Assembly: GCA_030432235.1 (NCBI GenBank)
Contig: JAUIHT010000001.1
Coordinates: 1,550,001 to 1,614,000, forward strand
DNA from: Verrucomicrobiia bacterium
GTDB lineage: Bacteria; Verrucomicrobiota; Verrucomicrobiia; Opitutales; Cerasicoccaceae
Length of the DNA stretch: 64,000 nucleotides
Direction: 5' to 3'
Positions within the stretch are counted from its first letter, which is position 1. Every line of letters begins with the position of its first letter. The notes beneath the pieces were generated by a model. The model was not told where the DNA came from and searched no databases. It saw nothing but the letters and a program-made list of their open reading frames with translations. Positions 16,957-26,300 of this stretch are shown piece by piece. Position numbers and translations under genes: made by a program.

Positions 16957-18411
16957 ATGAAGTCACCCCAGCCCAACATTCTCCTGATTTCTTCGGACCA
17001 GCATCGGGCCGACTCACTCGGCTGCTCCGGCCACCCTTGCGTGAGTACGCCACATCTCGATGCGCTGGCTTATCAGGGCACGCGTTTCGAGCAGGCTTGC
17101 ACGGACTGCCCCGTCTGCATTCCGGCGCGGACGACCTTGGTGACTGGTATCCAGTCACACCATTATGGCATGCCGGAGTACAACGATGCTTTCCGTATCG
17201 ACCGTTCGCGGGAGCAATTTTTGGGCAGCTTGGTTACGGCAGCCGGTTACCAGACGCATCTGGTCGGCAAGACGCACTGGCACACCGATCCGTTTTTCCG
17301 GGGTGGGTTTGAATCGGTCGACTGGATGGCCTTCCTCCGTCGCCAGCGTATGCTCGAATGCGGACGTGCCACTACTTTGGACGGATTGGGATTCAACGAA
17401 CTGAGCACCACCTGTTCGGAGCTGCCGCCGCATTTACAGATGACGAACTGGATCGTGGATCGCTCTCTGGACTTTCTGGCCACGCGTGACCGCGAGCAGC
17501 CTTTTTTCCTCTGGGCCTCCTTCCAGGACCCGCATCCGCCGCTTTCCATTCACGAGCCGTACTACAGCATGTATGCCGGGGCGGACATACCCGAGCCGGT
17601 GGTGCCCGACTGGTGTAACCGCGACGATGTGCCGCTGGCGCTTTACCAGCACCGCTGGATGTGGAATGCCAAACCGCTCAGCCCTGCCGAGATTCGGCAG
17701 GCACAGGCCGTGTATTACGGCATGATCACCAATCTCGACCACCAGTTGGGCCGTCTTTTCGGACAGCTCATCGCTGATGGTGACTGGAACAACACCCTCG
17801 TCATTTATCTGTCCGACCATGGTGAGCAGTTGGGGGATCACGGTGATGTCGCCAAGAGCACCTTCCTGGAAAGCTCTACCCGCATTCCGCTGATTATTCG
17901 TCCGCCCAAGGATGATGACGCGCCCGCCGGTGCCACTTCCGGGGCGTTGGTCGAGCTGGCCGATATTTTACCGACTATCTGCGATTACGCCGGTGCCGAT
18001 ACCCCCACCGACATCGATGGGGCCAGCCTCCGTGGCATCCTGCAGGGCGACAGCACCCGCGTCCGTGACGCTATGCATGGCCAAATCGGCAAGCACCACA
18101 TGTACCGGACCGAAGACCGCAAGTACCTTTACTTCACCGACGATGGTGCCGAGCTGGCATTTGATACTCAGGCGGACCCGCGCGACGAGAATCCGTTGCC
18201 TCAAGCTGACATCGGCGAACTGCGTGATGCCTTCATCGAACACTTGCGCTCGGAGAACCACGCCGATCTCAACGACGACGGTAGCCTGCTCAATCGGGGA
18301 ACACCTCGCCCCTCCAAGCAGGAGTTGGCCGCATCCTACCTGAACGTCCAGGGGCTCTCGCCTACGGTTATCGGCAACGAGTACCTGCGGACCGTCCTGC
18401 CTATTCACTAG
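16957..18411 (+). CDS. Sulfatase (S1 family, Cys-type)
   Basis: A 484-residue sulfatase from the ATG at 16957; the TTG at 16930 would add nine residues and no signal peptide. The fold begins PNILLISSDQHRADSLGC with the metal-binding SDQ segment. The formylglycine motif is C54-I-P-A-R58 followed by TLVTGIQSHHYG, and the second metal site is in IYLSDHGEQLGDHG. It has the full usual length of the family. With no leader peptide it is predicted cytoplasmic, which is unusual for sulfatases. It is divergent from a LacI regulator and convergent with a PEP-CTERM gene (22 bases between stops). The substrate is probably a sulfated sugar taken up as oligosaccharide; the exact position specificity cannot be read from the sequence. 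Confidence 0.92.
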   Translation: MKSPQPNILLISSDQHRADSLGCSGHPCVSTPHLDALAYQGTRFEQACTDCPVCIPARTTLVTGIQSHHYGMPEYNDAFRIDRSREQFLGSLVTAAGYQTHLVGKTHWHTDPFFRGGFESVDWMAFLRRQRMLECGRATTLDGLGFNELSTTCSELPPHLQMTNWIVDRSLDFLATRDREQPFFLWASFQDPHPPLSIHEPYYSMYAGADIPEPVVPDWCNRDDVPLALYQHRWMWNAKPLSPAEIRQAQAVYYGMITNLDHQLGRLFGQLIADGDWNNTLVIYLSDHGEQLGDHGDVAKSTFLESSTRIPLIIRPPKDDDAPAGATSGALVELADILPTICDYAGADTPTDIDGASLRGILQGDSTRVRDAMHGQIGKHHMYRTEDRKYLYFTDDGAELAFDTQADPRDENPLPQADIGELRDAFIEHLRSENHADLNDDGSLLNRGTPRPSKQELAASYLNVQGLSPTVIGNEYLRTVLPIH

Positions 18412-18433
18412 GCAGGGGAGGGCGCAGCGCCGC

Positions 18434-19399
18434 TTACTTGCGGCGGCGAATGCCGAGGGCGAGCAGCGCCACGCAACCGGCCATCAGTGCATAGGTCTGT
18501 GGCTCGGGTACGGCGGTGAAGGTGAGGAGGCCATCGCTGACCGTGAAGTAGTCGCCAAAGTCGCCAGTGTTGCCCCCATCGACGGTTAAAAAGCCATCGT
18601 CCCATTGAGTCTCCCACTCCAACTGGCTCAAAAAGCCACTGGCTACATTAATGAAACTGCCGTCGGCAGCAGTAGCAAAGTCGAAATTAATGCTTTTGAT
18701 ACGTGTGGCCGAAACTGCTGTGATAGATGAGACACCGGAGCTGAAACTCACCTGTCCTAAACCGGGGGTGCTGGTATTCACATAACGGAATTCACCATTG
18801 GCACCGCCATCGGTATTGGCCACAATGGAGCCGCCGTTCGAAAGATTCAGTATGGGATCCGGTGTCCCGTTAATTCCGTAGTAGTATGAGCCTACGGTCA
18901 TCGTCATGCTGTCAACATTGACGGTCGAGGTGCGTTGATTAAATCGTCCTCCGGTCAAGTCGAAGCTGCCTGAGAGCAGGTTAACCGTTGAGGTATTGTT
19001 CATCTGGAACGAGTCCGCTGCGATTTCGCTATCGGATTGCGTGACACTGCCACCATTCACGGTAAAGACGGAATCGTTGTTGATGTTCAGGCGCCCACTG
19101 GCGATATCGAAGCTGCCGCCAGTAAGATTCCACGTTCCGCCTGCCATCGTGTTGTTGCCTCCCGATACGAAGCTGACCGCCCCGTTGGATTGATTGATAT
19201 TAGCAGTGAAGTTTGCCGAAATTACAGGCGTGCCGCTATTGATGGTTCCGGTATTGCCACTGGTGTCAGGAGCGCCGCTGCTCCAGTTACTGCTATTGGC
19301 AAAGTTTTCGCTGTCAAACCCGCCTACCCAAGTGGTCTGGGCGGAGGCGAGGGGTATGAGGATAGCAAGTGCGAGGGGGGTAGAAATCAACTTTTTCAT
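18434..19399 (-). CDS. PEP-CTERM sorting domain protein, Asn/Ser/Gly-rich
   Basis: A 321-residue protein with a signal peptide (residues 1-20, ending ASAQ). The mature part is low-complexity and beta-helix-like, made of irregular repeats of the type GTWNLTGGSFDIASGRLNI and LLSGSFDLTGGRF, as in autotransporter-like passenger domains. The C-terminus is VPEPQTYALMAGCVALLALG plus IRRRK, a typical PEP-CTERM signal. It is a probable surface or matrix protein; no enzyme motif is visible. The promoter region on the minus strand contains the palindrome at 19416-19433, which shares the CGTTAAATCA half-site with the 17-mer family. Confidence 0.85.
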   Translation of the reverse strand: MKKLISTPLALAILIPLASAQTTWVGGFDSENFANSSNWSSGAPDTSGNTGTINSGTPVISANFTANINQSNGAVSFVSGGNNTMAGGTWNLTGGSFDIASGRLNINNDSVFTVNGGSVTQSDSEIAADSFQMNNTSTVNLLSGSFDLTGGRFNQRTSTVNVDSMTMTVGSYYYGINGTPDPILNLSNGGSIVANTDGGANGEFRYVNTSTPGLGQVSFSSGVSSITAVSATRIKSINFDFATAADGSFINVASGFLSQLEWETQWDDGFLTVDGGNTGDFGDYFTVSDGLLTFTAVPEPQTYALMAGCVALLALGIRRRK

Positions 19400-19415
19400 G
19401 ATAAGATGTGGAGTA

Positions 19416-19433
19416 TGATTTAGCGTTAAATCA
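19416..19433. promoter_or_regulatory. Palindromic operator candidate TGATTTAGCGTTAAATCA
   Basis: An 18-bp palindrome with a central CG and a single mismatched pair, 17 bases before the start codon of the PEP-CTERM gene on the minus strand. This shape is typical of LacI-family operators. Its right half equals that of the motif at 6920-6936. Confidence 0.5.
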
Positions 19434-19521
19434 CATGGAAAAGGCTATGTCAACTCCTATCGCTGTCGAGGTGTAGCCAAGGCTCAGAGCGGTGCTTACT
19501 ATTCATAGGGCTATCTGACAC

Positions 19522-19550
19522 TTGACATATTTGTGGGTATATCGAATAAT
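19522..19550 (+). promoter_or_regulatory. Sigma-70-like promoter of the GntR gene
   Basis: TTGACA (19522-19527), 17 bases, then AATAAT (19545-19550). The -10 box ends 10 bases before the ATG, so the transcript would have almost no leader. Confidence 0.55.
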
Positions 19551-19560
19551 TCGTCCTTGA

Positions 19561-20232
19561 ATGGTTGCCGCCAAACCCAAAAAGAAACGTAAGAGTAAGA
19601 CCGCACCTCGCATCAGTCTTTCCCAGAAAGCGTATGACTACCTGCTGGAAAAGTTGATGACCAACCAGTTGGCCCCGGGGGACTTGCTGAATCGCCGGGA
19701 GATCGCCGAAGAGCTGAACATCAGCGTCGCGCCGGTCCTTGAGGCCGTTGTGCAGCTGGAGGCCGATGGTATTCTGGAGTCCATTCCGCGCAAAGGCACA
19801 CGTGTTTGCGGGGTTCGCATGGAGGATTTGCGTGGGCAGATTATTATCCGTGAAGCGCTTGAGTGTGCGGCCGCAAGAATCTACTGCGGCAAGCGTGTTC
19901 AGGACAATCACGGCGATCTGGAGGTGCTCGCGCTCAAGGCGGACAAGTCCGACAAAGACATCCGTGTCGGCTGGAACGTCGAAAACGAATTCCACTGTGC
20001 TTTGGTGGCCCTGACCGGAGTGCCGATGCTCCTGAATGCGTTTACCAATGTGATGCGCAAGAAGCTCTTTATGGGCATCCAGCTCTATCAGCAGGTGCAT
20101 CCCGAGGGGGTGAGGGATAGTCATATCCGCCTCCTGGATGCTCTCAAGTCCGCGTCGCCGGACGAGGCCGAGCGCCTCATTCGCAACCATATCCGCAACG
20201 GTAAGGAAACGCTCTTCCAGGACCTGCGTTAA
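19561..20232 (+). CDS. GntR-family transcriptional regulator (FadR/FCD type)
   Basis: A 223-residue regulator. A Lys/Arg-rich N-terminal tail (residues 1-15) precedes the winged helix-turn-helix: AYDYLLEKLMTNQLAPGDLL, NRREIAEELNIS and LEADGILESIPRKGTRV. The C-terminal half is helical with an FCD-like pattern: IIIREALECAAARIYCG, NEFHCALVALTG and HIRLLDALKSASPDEAERLIRNHI. FCD-type regulators usually sense carboxylates or sugar acids, such as glucuronate, galactonate or sialic acid in well-studied relatives. That fits the sugar-acid dehydratase and aldolase genes further along, although control of those genes is inference. It is transcribed alone from its own promoter, with a secreted esterase gene 62 bases downstream. 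Confidence 0.88.
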   Translation: MVAAKPKKKRKSKTAPRISLSQKAYDYLLEKLMTNQLAPGDLLNRREIAEELNISVAPVLEAVVQLEADGILESIPRKGTRVCGVRMEDLRGQIIIREALECAAARIYCGKRVQDNHGDLEVLALKADKSDKDIRVGWNVENEFHCALVALTGVPMLLNAFTNVMRKKLFMGIQLYQQVHPEGVRDSHIRLLDALKSASPDEAERLIRNHIRNGKETLFQDLR

Positions 20233-20294
20233 GGCTTAAAAGACCTAGAGTGGGAGTCGGATTTTTATTGTAAATATTTCACAAGGTATTTCAT

Positions 20295-21671
20295 ATGGTG
20301 GAAATGCCCTTGTTCCAGATGCGATTCGGTTGTCTTTTTTTCGCGATTTTGGTTCTCATGTCTGCGTTATCCAGTGCGGAGCAACCCGACGGCAAAAACC
20401 TGCTGGCAAATCCTGACTTTTCCACCGGGTTAGATGGTTGGACAGTCAGTGCCCCGGACGGAACGTTTTCGATCAAAGAGGCATCCGGTGTGTCCTCACT
20501 GGCTTTTTTCCGAGGGAGCGATGAAGCACGAGCTAACCCCTATGTGGCCCAGGGGGTCGATATTGAGCGCTGCTACTACCGCCTGTCCTTGCGTTACCGT
20601 ACGGATGGCCAGCTCGCGCCGACCATCCTGTTTTACCTGGTGGGCCGGGAGGGTAAAGCGCCGGGCCCGATCCGCATCATTCGCTTGCCAGCAGCCACGG
20701 AGTGGACGGATTTTAGCGTCGAGTTCCTGGGCGGAGGCACTGATTTGATCGCGGATGTGGAAATGCGGTTGTACCCGGGGACGGTCGATCCGCTTCGCAT
20801 GAACAATGTCTACGAGGCCGGCTCTTTTGTCCCCGCCGGTGGCCATTCAGGCACGGCTGAGTTTACCGATTTCCATTTGGAAAAACTCCCCAAGGAAACT
20901 GAATCTGCCGCGCGTGGACCTTTCAAAGTACAGTCGGAAGAGTTTACTGTCGCAACCGTGGACGGCCTGCCGCTGAAAGCGTGCGTGGACATGCCTGTGG
21001 GTGATAAGCGTGAGCCGCGTCCGGTCATCGTGTGGATTTTTGGAGGAGGCTGGGTACATGGTGATGTCAACTCGCTCAAGGGCTGGTCCGGCTTGTTTGC
21101 TTCGCGGGGCTTCCCTGGGGTCCGTGTTCAGTACCGCTGGCTTTCCCAGGGCGGTAACGTCGACACGGTTCAGGATGACCTGCGTGCTGCCATTGCGTGG
21201 GTCAAGGAGCACGCGGAGCAATTCGGCTGGGATCCGGACCGGATGATCTTTGCCGGATCTTCGGCGGGCGGGCACCTGGCCGCTTTCCTCGGTGTACAGA
21301 CACCGGAGTGTATCGGCATCATCGGCTTTCCCGGCATGTATGACCTCGTGGATAAATACGACGGCAATTTTGGTCGTTCCTCGAAGTGGCTGAAGGGCAC
21401 CTCGCGTGAGAACTGGGAAAGCGGATCGCCAGCCTATCATATGCGCGAGCCGTCGCCGAATGCCTTTCTGCTACACGGCGCCATGGATCCGGCTATCGAC
21501 GTACGTCAGGCGGTAAATTTTGCCGAAGTGGTCAATGCTCACGGGGGCCATGGCGAAGCGGTTATCTTTCCCGAAATGGCCCACGGCATTGCCCTCACGC
21601 CGGAAATCGCCGACAAGATGGAGGCCTTTATGCTGACCTGCTGGCAGGATAAAGAGCCGACCGACAACTAG
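20295..21671 (+). CDS. Secreted alpha/beta-hydrolase esterase with N-terminal CBM-like domain
   Basis: A 458-residue protein with a signal peptide (residues 1-29, ALSSAEQ). Residues 34-200 form a beta-sandwich of the carbohydrate-binding type (LLANPDFSTGLDGWTV start; YYRLSLRYRTDG; EWTDFSVEF). From about 210 there is an alpha/beta-hydrolase related to the carboxylesterase/BD-FAE group: oxyanion-hole IFGGGWVHG, nucleophile S323 in GSSAGG, D398 in HGAMDPAID and H430 in MAHGIAL. It probably removes acyl groups from an extracellular polysaccharide. Upstream, TGAAATATTT on the minus strand (20272-20281) resembles the TGAAATATCA motif. Its stop overlaps the stop of the convergent AraC gene by 4 bases. 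Confidence 0.85.
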   Translation: MVEMPLFQMRFGCLFFAILVLMSALSSAEQPDGKNLLANPDFSTGLDGWTVSAPDGTFSIKEASGVSSLAFFRGSDEARANPYVAQGVDIERCYYRLSLRYRTDGQLAPTILFYLVGREGKAPGPIRIIRLPAATEWTDFSVEFLGGGTDLIADVEMRLYPGTVDPLRMNNVYEAGSFVPAGGHSGTAEFTDFHLEKLPKETESAARGPFKVQSEEFTVATVDGLPLKACVDMPVGDKREPRPVIVWIFGGGWVHGDVNSLKGWSGLFASRGFPGVRVQYRWLSQGGNVDTVQDDLRAAIAWVKEHAEQFGWDPDRMIFAGSSAGGHLAAFLGVQTPECIGIIGFPGMYDLVDKYDGNFGRSSKWLKGTSRENWESGSPAYHMREPSPNAFLLHGAMDPAIDVRQAVNFAEVVNAHGGHGEAVIFPEMAHGIALTPEIADKMEAFMLTCWQDKEPTDN

Positions 21672-22462
21672 CCGCGCACGCGGTGGGTCAGGCGGTATTG
21701 ACCGGGGGTCATGCCGGTACGGTTTTTGAAGGCCCGATGGAATGCCACCGGGTCGGCGTAGCCCAGCCGCGCGGCAAGCACCTTGAGTGGTTCGTCGCCC
21801 TCGGCTAATTGCCGCCGTGCCTCGCGCTCGCGAAAGGCCTGCACGTATTTCCCCGCGCTGATGCCGTGCTCCTGCCGGAATAGATCGCGGAAGCGGCTGA
21901 GTGACAGGTCGAAGTGCCGCGCCATGGATTCCAGCGGTGCGCCCTGAGGCAACGCATCCAGCAGCCAGCGTTGCACTTCCTCCAGAGGAATGCGGCTTTC
22001 GATCTGATTACCGGCCTGCAGGAAACCGCCTTCAGTAAGGATGAGGGCCAGGAGCGCGCTTCGGACCTGTATCAAACTGGAGTGATCTGTCTGGTATGCC
22101 AGCTCCTGCGCGCGATCAATGTCCCGTTCAAGCACCCGGAGCGGCGCCGTAGACTGCTGGCGGCGGATGCCGCCCCGTCGGCCGAGCAGGGTGTCGAAGG
22201 GAGGGCCGTCCGTACCGAGAACGGCGAAGTGTTGCACGGAGGCTCGCGCGTTGCGGGTGACTGCATGTCCGCTGAAATCCGTTTCCGGCCAGATGAGTAC
22301 ACCTTCGCTCTTTCGTAAAGTCAGGCGGTCTCCGGTGCTGGCGATATCCAGCTGCAGTGCACCGCGGTGGACAAAGAGAAGGTCGAAATGCGGCCAGCGC
22401 GCCGGACCGACGAGATTGCGATTATTGAAGGTGCCGTAGCCATGAAGCAGGAACTGAGGCAT
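21668..22462 (-). CDS. AraC-family transcriptional regulator
   Basis: A 264-residue regulator. The N-terminal half is a cupin-like effector domain (WPHFDLLFVHRGALQLDI, EGVLIWPETDFSGHAV). The C-terminal ~100 residues hold two helix-turn-helix motifs: LESMARHFDLSLSRFRDLFRQ and LKVLAARLGYADPVAFHRAF, then KNRTGMTPGQYR, the AraC signature end. It ends 4 bases inside the esterase gene on the other strand and is divergent from the PhyH dioxygenase gene (106 bases between starts), so it may regulate that gene. Effectors of this class are typically sugars. Confidence 0.9.
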   Translation of the reverse strand: MPQFLLHGYGTFNNRNLVGPARWPHFDLLFVHRGALQLDIASTGDRLTLRKSEGVLIWPETDFSGHAVTRNARASVQHFAVLGTDGPPFDTLLGRRGGIRRQQSTAPLRVLERDIDRAQELAYQTDHSSLIQVRSALLALILTEGGFLQAGNQIESRIPLEEVQRWLLDALPQGAPLESMARHFDLSLSRFRDLFRQEHGISAGKYVQAFREREARRQLAEGDEPLKVLAARLGYADPVAFHRAFKNRTGMTPGQYRLTHRVRG

Positions 22463-22568
22463 CAGGCGGAATTATCAATAGATAGGCGAGAAGGTCAATA
22501 GCTTGTTTGAGGCACTTATGGTATGCTTAAGGCGTACTGATATTGAATTTAACCCTTAAAACAAGACT

Positions 22569-23375
22569 ATGCAAAGTACAATGAACTCCATTACCCCGTC
22601 TGTAGAGCCTGGTTTCGATCAGGAAACGGTTAGCCGGCTTCGTCAGGATTATCAAAAAGATGGTTATGTCCTTCTCAAGGGATTCCTTTCTCCGGAGGAG
22701 GTTAGCGAGACCCTTGAACAACTCGCACTCTTCCGTCGCGAGGTCCTGCCCACCATGCCTGACCACCATGTTTTTTACGAGGACAAGGATAAGCCGGATA
22801 CGCTTAAGCAGCTTCAGCATTTGGACGAATACCATCCCTTTTTCCACGACTTGCTGCATGGCAGCCGCTTCCAGCGCGTAGCGGAAATTCTGCTGGAGGA
22901 TGCGGTGGTGCCACGCAATTTCCAATATTTCAACAAGCCACCGCTGGTCGGCCAGCCCACGCCGCCGCACCAGGATGGCTACTACTTCATGCTCAACCCT
23001 TGCGAGGCCGTTACCATGTGGCTGGCTCTCGAGTCCGTTGACGAAATCAATGGCTGCGTACGCTACATTCCCGGATCGCATCAGCGTGAGATGCGTCCGC
23101 ACACGCGCACGGGCACGCTGGGCTTTTCACAGGGGATACTCAATTATGGTCCGGATGACTTTGCACAGGAGCGGTCCTTTCCCGCTGAAGCTGGCGACCT
23201 GTTGGTGCATCATGCCATGACGATCCATCGGGCCGACCGCAACAACTCATCCACGCGCACGCGGCAGGCTCTGGGGTTCATCTATTACGCCGAGCGAGCA
23301 CGTGAGGATAAAGCTGCACACGAGGCCTATGCCGAAAAACTCCGCCAGGAAATGCAGGCGGGTAACCGTATCTGA
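22569..23375 (+). CDS. Phytanoyl-CoA dioxygenase (PhyH) family protein
   Basis: A 268-residue Fe(II)/2-oxoglutarate-dependent oxygenase. The facial triad is visible: H134-x-D136 in PPHQDGYYF and the distal H220 in AMTIHRADRN, with R232 as likely 2-oxoglutarate ligand. The segments GYVLLKGFLSPEEV and INGCVRYIPGSHQ are typical of the family. No signal peptide, so cytoplasmic. An in-frame ATG at 22581 is an alternative start. In glycan regions of the PVC group, PhyH enzymes are common but their substrates are mostly unknown; oxidative removal of a methyl or similar group from a sugar is possible. It is divergent from AraC and abuts the convergent DUF6259-like gene with no base between. Confidence 0.88.
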   Translation: MQSTMNSITPSVEPGFDQETVSRLRQDYQKDGYVLLKGFLSPEEVSETLEQLALFRREVLPTMPDHHVFYEDKDKPDTLKQLQHLDEYHPFFHDLLHGSRFQRVAEILLEDAVVPRNFQYFNKPPLVGQPTPPHQDGYYFMLNPCEAVTMWLALESVDEINGCVRYIPGSHQREMRPHTRTGTLGFSQGILNYGPDDFAQERSFPAEAGDLLVHHAMTIHRADRNNSSTRTRQALGFIYYAERAREDKAAHEAYAEKLRQEMQAGNRI

Positions 23376-26300
23376 TCAAGGCTTGATGCTCGCCTGCAAC
23401 TGGACATCCGCAAGGTTGTAGGTCAGGGCGCCGGTGGTCGCGACTTTCAGTCCAATCGTCCCCATGATCGCGGAACTGGGCTCCAGGCTCAGTCCACGTT
23501 CGGAGAAGATGACTTCGGGCTGGTTGCCCAGGCGCTCAATCTTGAGGTCATAGTACTGGCGTCCGGCGGCGCCACCGGCATAGGTGGCGCCGAGGGTGCC
23601 GGTATAGGTGACGCGGTACCAGGCGTTGGCGTCAGCCCCGACGCGCCGGCCATTGAGGATGAGGTCCCTGAAGGAGTTGAAGGACCCGGTGGTTTGCACC
23701 TGAAACTTGCCGTTGCTATTGGAAGTGCCCACCAGGCGCAGGCCGAAGAACGGTGAGTTTGCCGTGGGCCCGCCCATGAGCTGGACGATGCAGGAGGCAC
23801 CGCTTTGGATATCCGTTAAGGACAAGTCGAAGCTTAGTTGCAACTGGTCATCGCTGTAGGGCTCCCAAGGCTGGACCGCCGGACTGTTTGCGGTGGTGAC
23901 CAGCTTCATGGCTGGTGCGCCGGCTTCTTTGGTGTCGGGACGGCTGATTGTTAGTTGCTTCCCGGCAGGCGTGAACCCGTCCAGAGGAGTGCTGGCGGTA
24001 ACTATTTCGCTGGCCGTACCCTTCTTCCCCAGGCCGTCGTAGGTAATCGTCCAGGGATCGCCGAGGGGGCCGTCGGCATAGGCGAACTCTTCGTCGATGA
24101 CCGTCTGCGGCGTGCCGTCTCCGCGGTTTTTGCGCTCTGGTTTCTCGAGAATGCTTGGCTCGACAACGCGCACGGTGAAGTCACCCCGGATGTCCTTACC
24201 CACGAGCGTGAGGGACAAGACCACATTCTGTCCGGCATAGGCTGCGAGGTCGAAGCTCAGCGGCACGGATTCCTTGCCGCCGGGCAGTTTTATGCGGTTA
24301 AGCTCCTGGTCGTTGACGGAGAGGACGGCATAAAGGGAGCCGGTGCCGCCGGGGCCGGAGCGATTCGAGACCTGGGTCTGGAAAATAGCAGGCGTATCCG
24401 GAAGCTGTAGAAGCCAATCGACAATCAACTGGGTGCGAAGCGGCAGATGTACTTCGAAGTTTTCGCCTTGTGGCGTCAAGGTCGGTGCGGGCTCGCCTTC
24501 CGGCAGTGGCCAACCCCAGACGTCGAGTTGTGTGAGTGTGTAGGGGAGGTCAGCGAGGGCTTGTCCCGGCTCAACGGCGAGCGGCGCGCGATTTCCTGCC
24601 ACGGTCAGGCCTGCCTTGGCTGCGATCTGCTTGCTGTCGCCGTCAGCTTTCACCTCAAGCGATTCGTTTACGTTGAAGGCGTGTGACCAGTCTTTCGGCA
24701 GGCCGGCCAGGGTGGTATCCCCGCTGTCGTCGGAGGCAAACTGCACGACGCGCGGCTGGTACCAGATGCCCCGGTCCTCCGTGGCGTCTTCCCGGGGGCC
24801 GGCACCCGCGATAAGCTGCAAGGTGATCGTCTTCCCGGCGAAGGGGGCGAGGTCGAGGTTTAGCGGGAGCTTGGCGTCGTCCGGGGCGAAAACACCTGCC
24901 TCGCGACTTTCGTCACCGGCGGTGGCGCGGACGGTGAAATCCATGCCGTCGCATTGGCGGGTGCGCACGGCGCGTCCATCCAGACCGACCTCCGAAATGA
25001 AGGCCGCATGGCCGTCCTCAGGGACGTATACCTGATAGCTGGCGTAAATTTCGCCGACGGCTTTAGCCTGGTTGCCAACGGTGCTTTCCAGATCGGTGGC
25101 CAGCCGGGCCTTGGACGGCGGCGTGATGGCCAGTGTGCCTGCCGCGCCGGAAAGGTTCGAGCCATAGCGTCCGCTGACGCCGCCCGTTTCCGTGTACGTT
25201 TCGCCGCTGTCGAGAAGCAGCCCGCATTGTGCCTCGGGCAGAGCCTCGACCAGGGAGAGCAAGGGCGCCTCGTTGCGCCGGAGTTGGAAGAGCAGGAAGT
25301 CCGGGCTCAGGCGCGCGCCGTCAGGCCGCAATCCGTCCGGGATACTGTCTACGTGTGGTGCGTGCAGGTCGCGCGGCTCGTTGAAGTAGGCGTAGAAGCG
25401 TTCCGGTTCCAGGCCGTAGATTTTCGTATCGTTGTAAAAAAGCCAGCCGTCGACCTTGCCAGGCAGCTCGACTTCGCTGACGTCGATCAAGGTGCGGAAC
25501 TTTTCTTCGCCGTCCACAACGAAGGAGCGATTGCTCATCCAGCGCACGGGGGTGCCGTCCTCGCCGATAAAAGGAAAGAGCACGTCGTCGGGCCAGGCGC
25601 CGTCGAGGTCGGGCTCGAGTCGGAGCCGTTGGAAGGTCTTAAGCTGTTCGACAAGCTGTTGATGAAAGCCCACGGGCTGGGCGAGTTTCAACGGAGAGTC
25701 CTCGCGGAAATAACGTAGGTACGGATAGATGCCCCAAACCATGTAGTTTTCCATCCAGGCATTGTAGGGTTGCGGTTTTTCCATGGGGTGGGGGAAGCCC
25801 AGCCAGCCATAATGCCGCGTGTAGGGCTGGAACAGGTAGGAGTCGATGGGGTGTGCGATGCTCAGCGCGGCGCGGTCGACGGTGCCACCCATGGCGCTCC
25901 AGACGTGGCGCTGGGCGAAGTCCATATAGGCGAAAGTGAGCTCGTTCAGGCCTTCGCCGCCGAGTGCGATGCCGGGCAGGGCTTCACGGACTTCCTTGTG
26001 GTATTGGAGGATGCCTTCGTTAAAGGTCAGCCCGTCGATGATGCCGTTGAAGTCGTTGTGGGCGTGGAAATTCTGGTCCAGGTGGATGGCGTCGGCGCCG
26101 GTGGCCTCAAGGGTACGCTTGAGTTCGCCGATGAAGAACTCCCGCCACTTTTTGCTGGCCGGGCTGATGTAGTTCATGATCACCGGCGGGTTTTGGTTAT
26201 AGTTCGCATAGCGACCGCGGGAGCCGTCCTGTTTGAGCAGGTGATAGGGCGCCATCTCCGCATAGATCGGATGATCCGGGGAGACGCCCCAGAAATTTAC

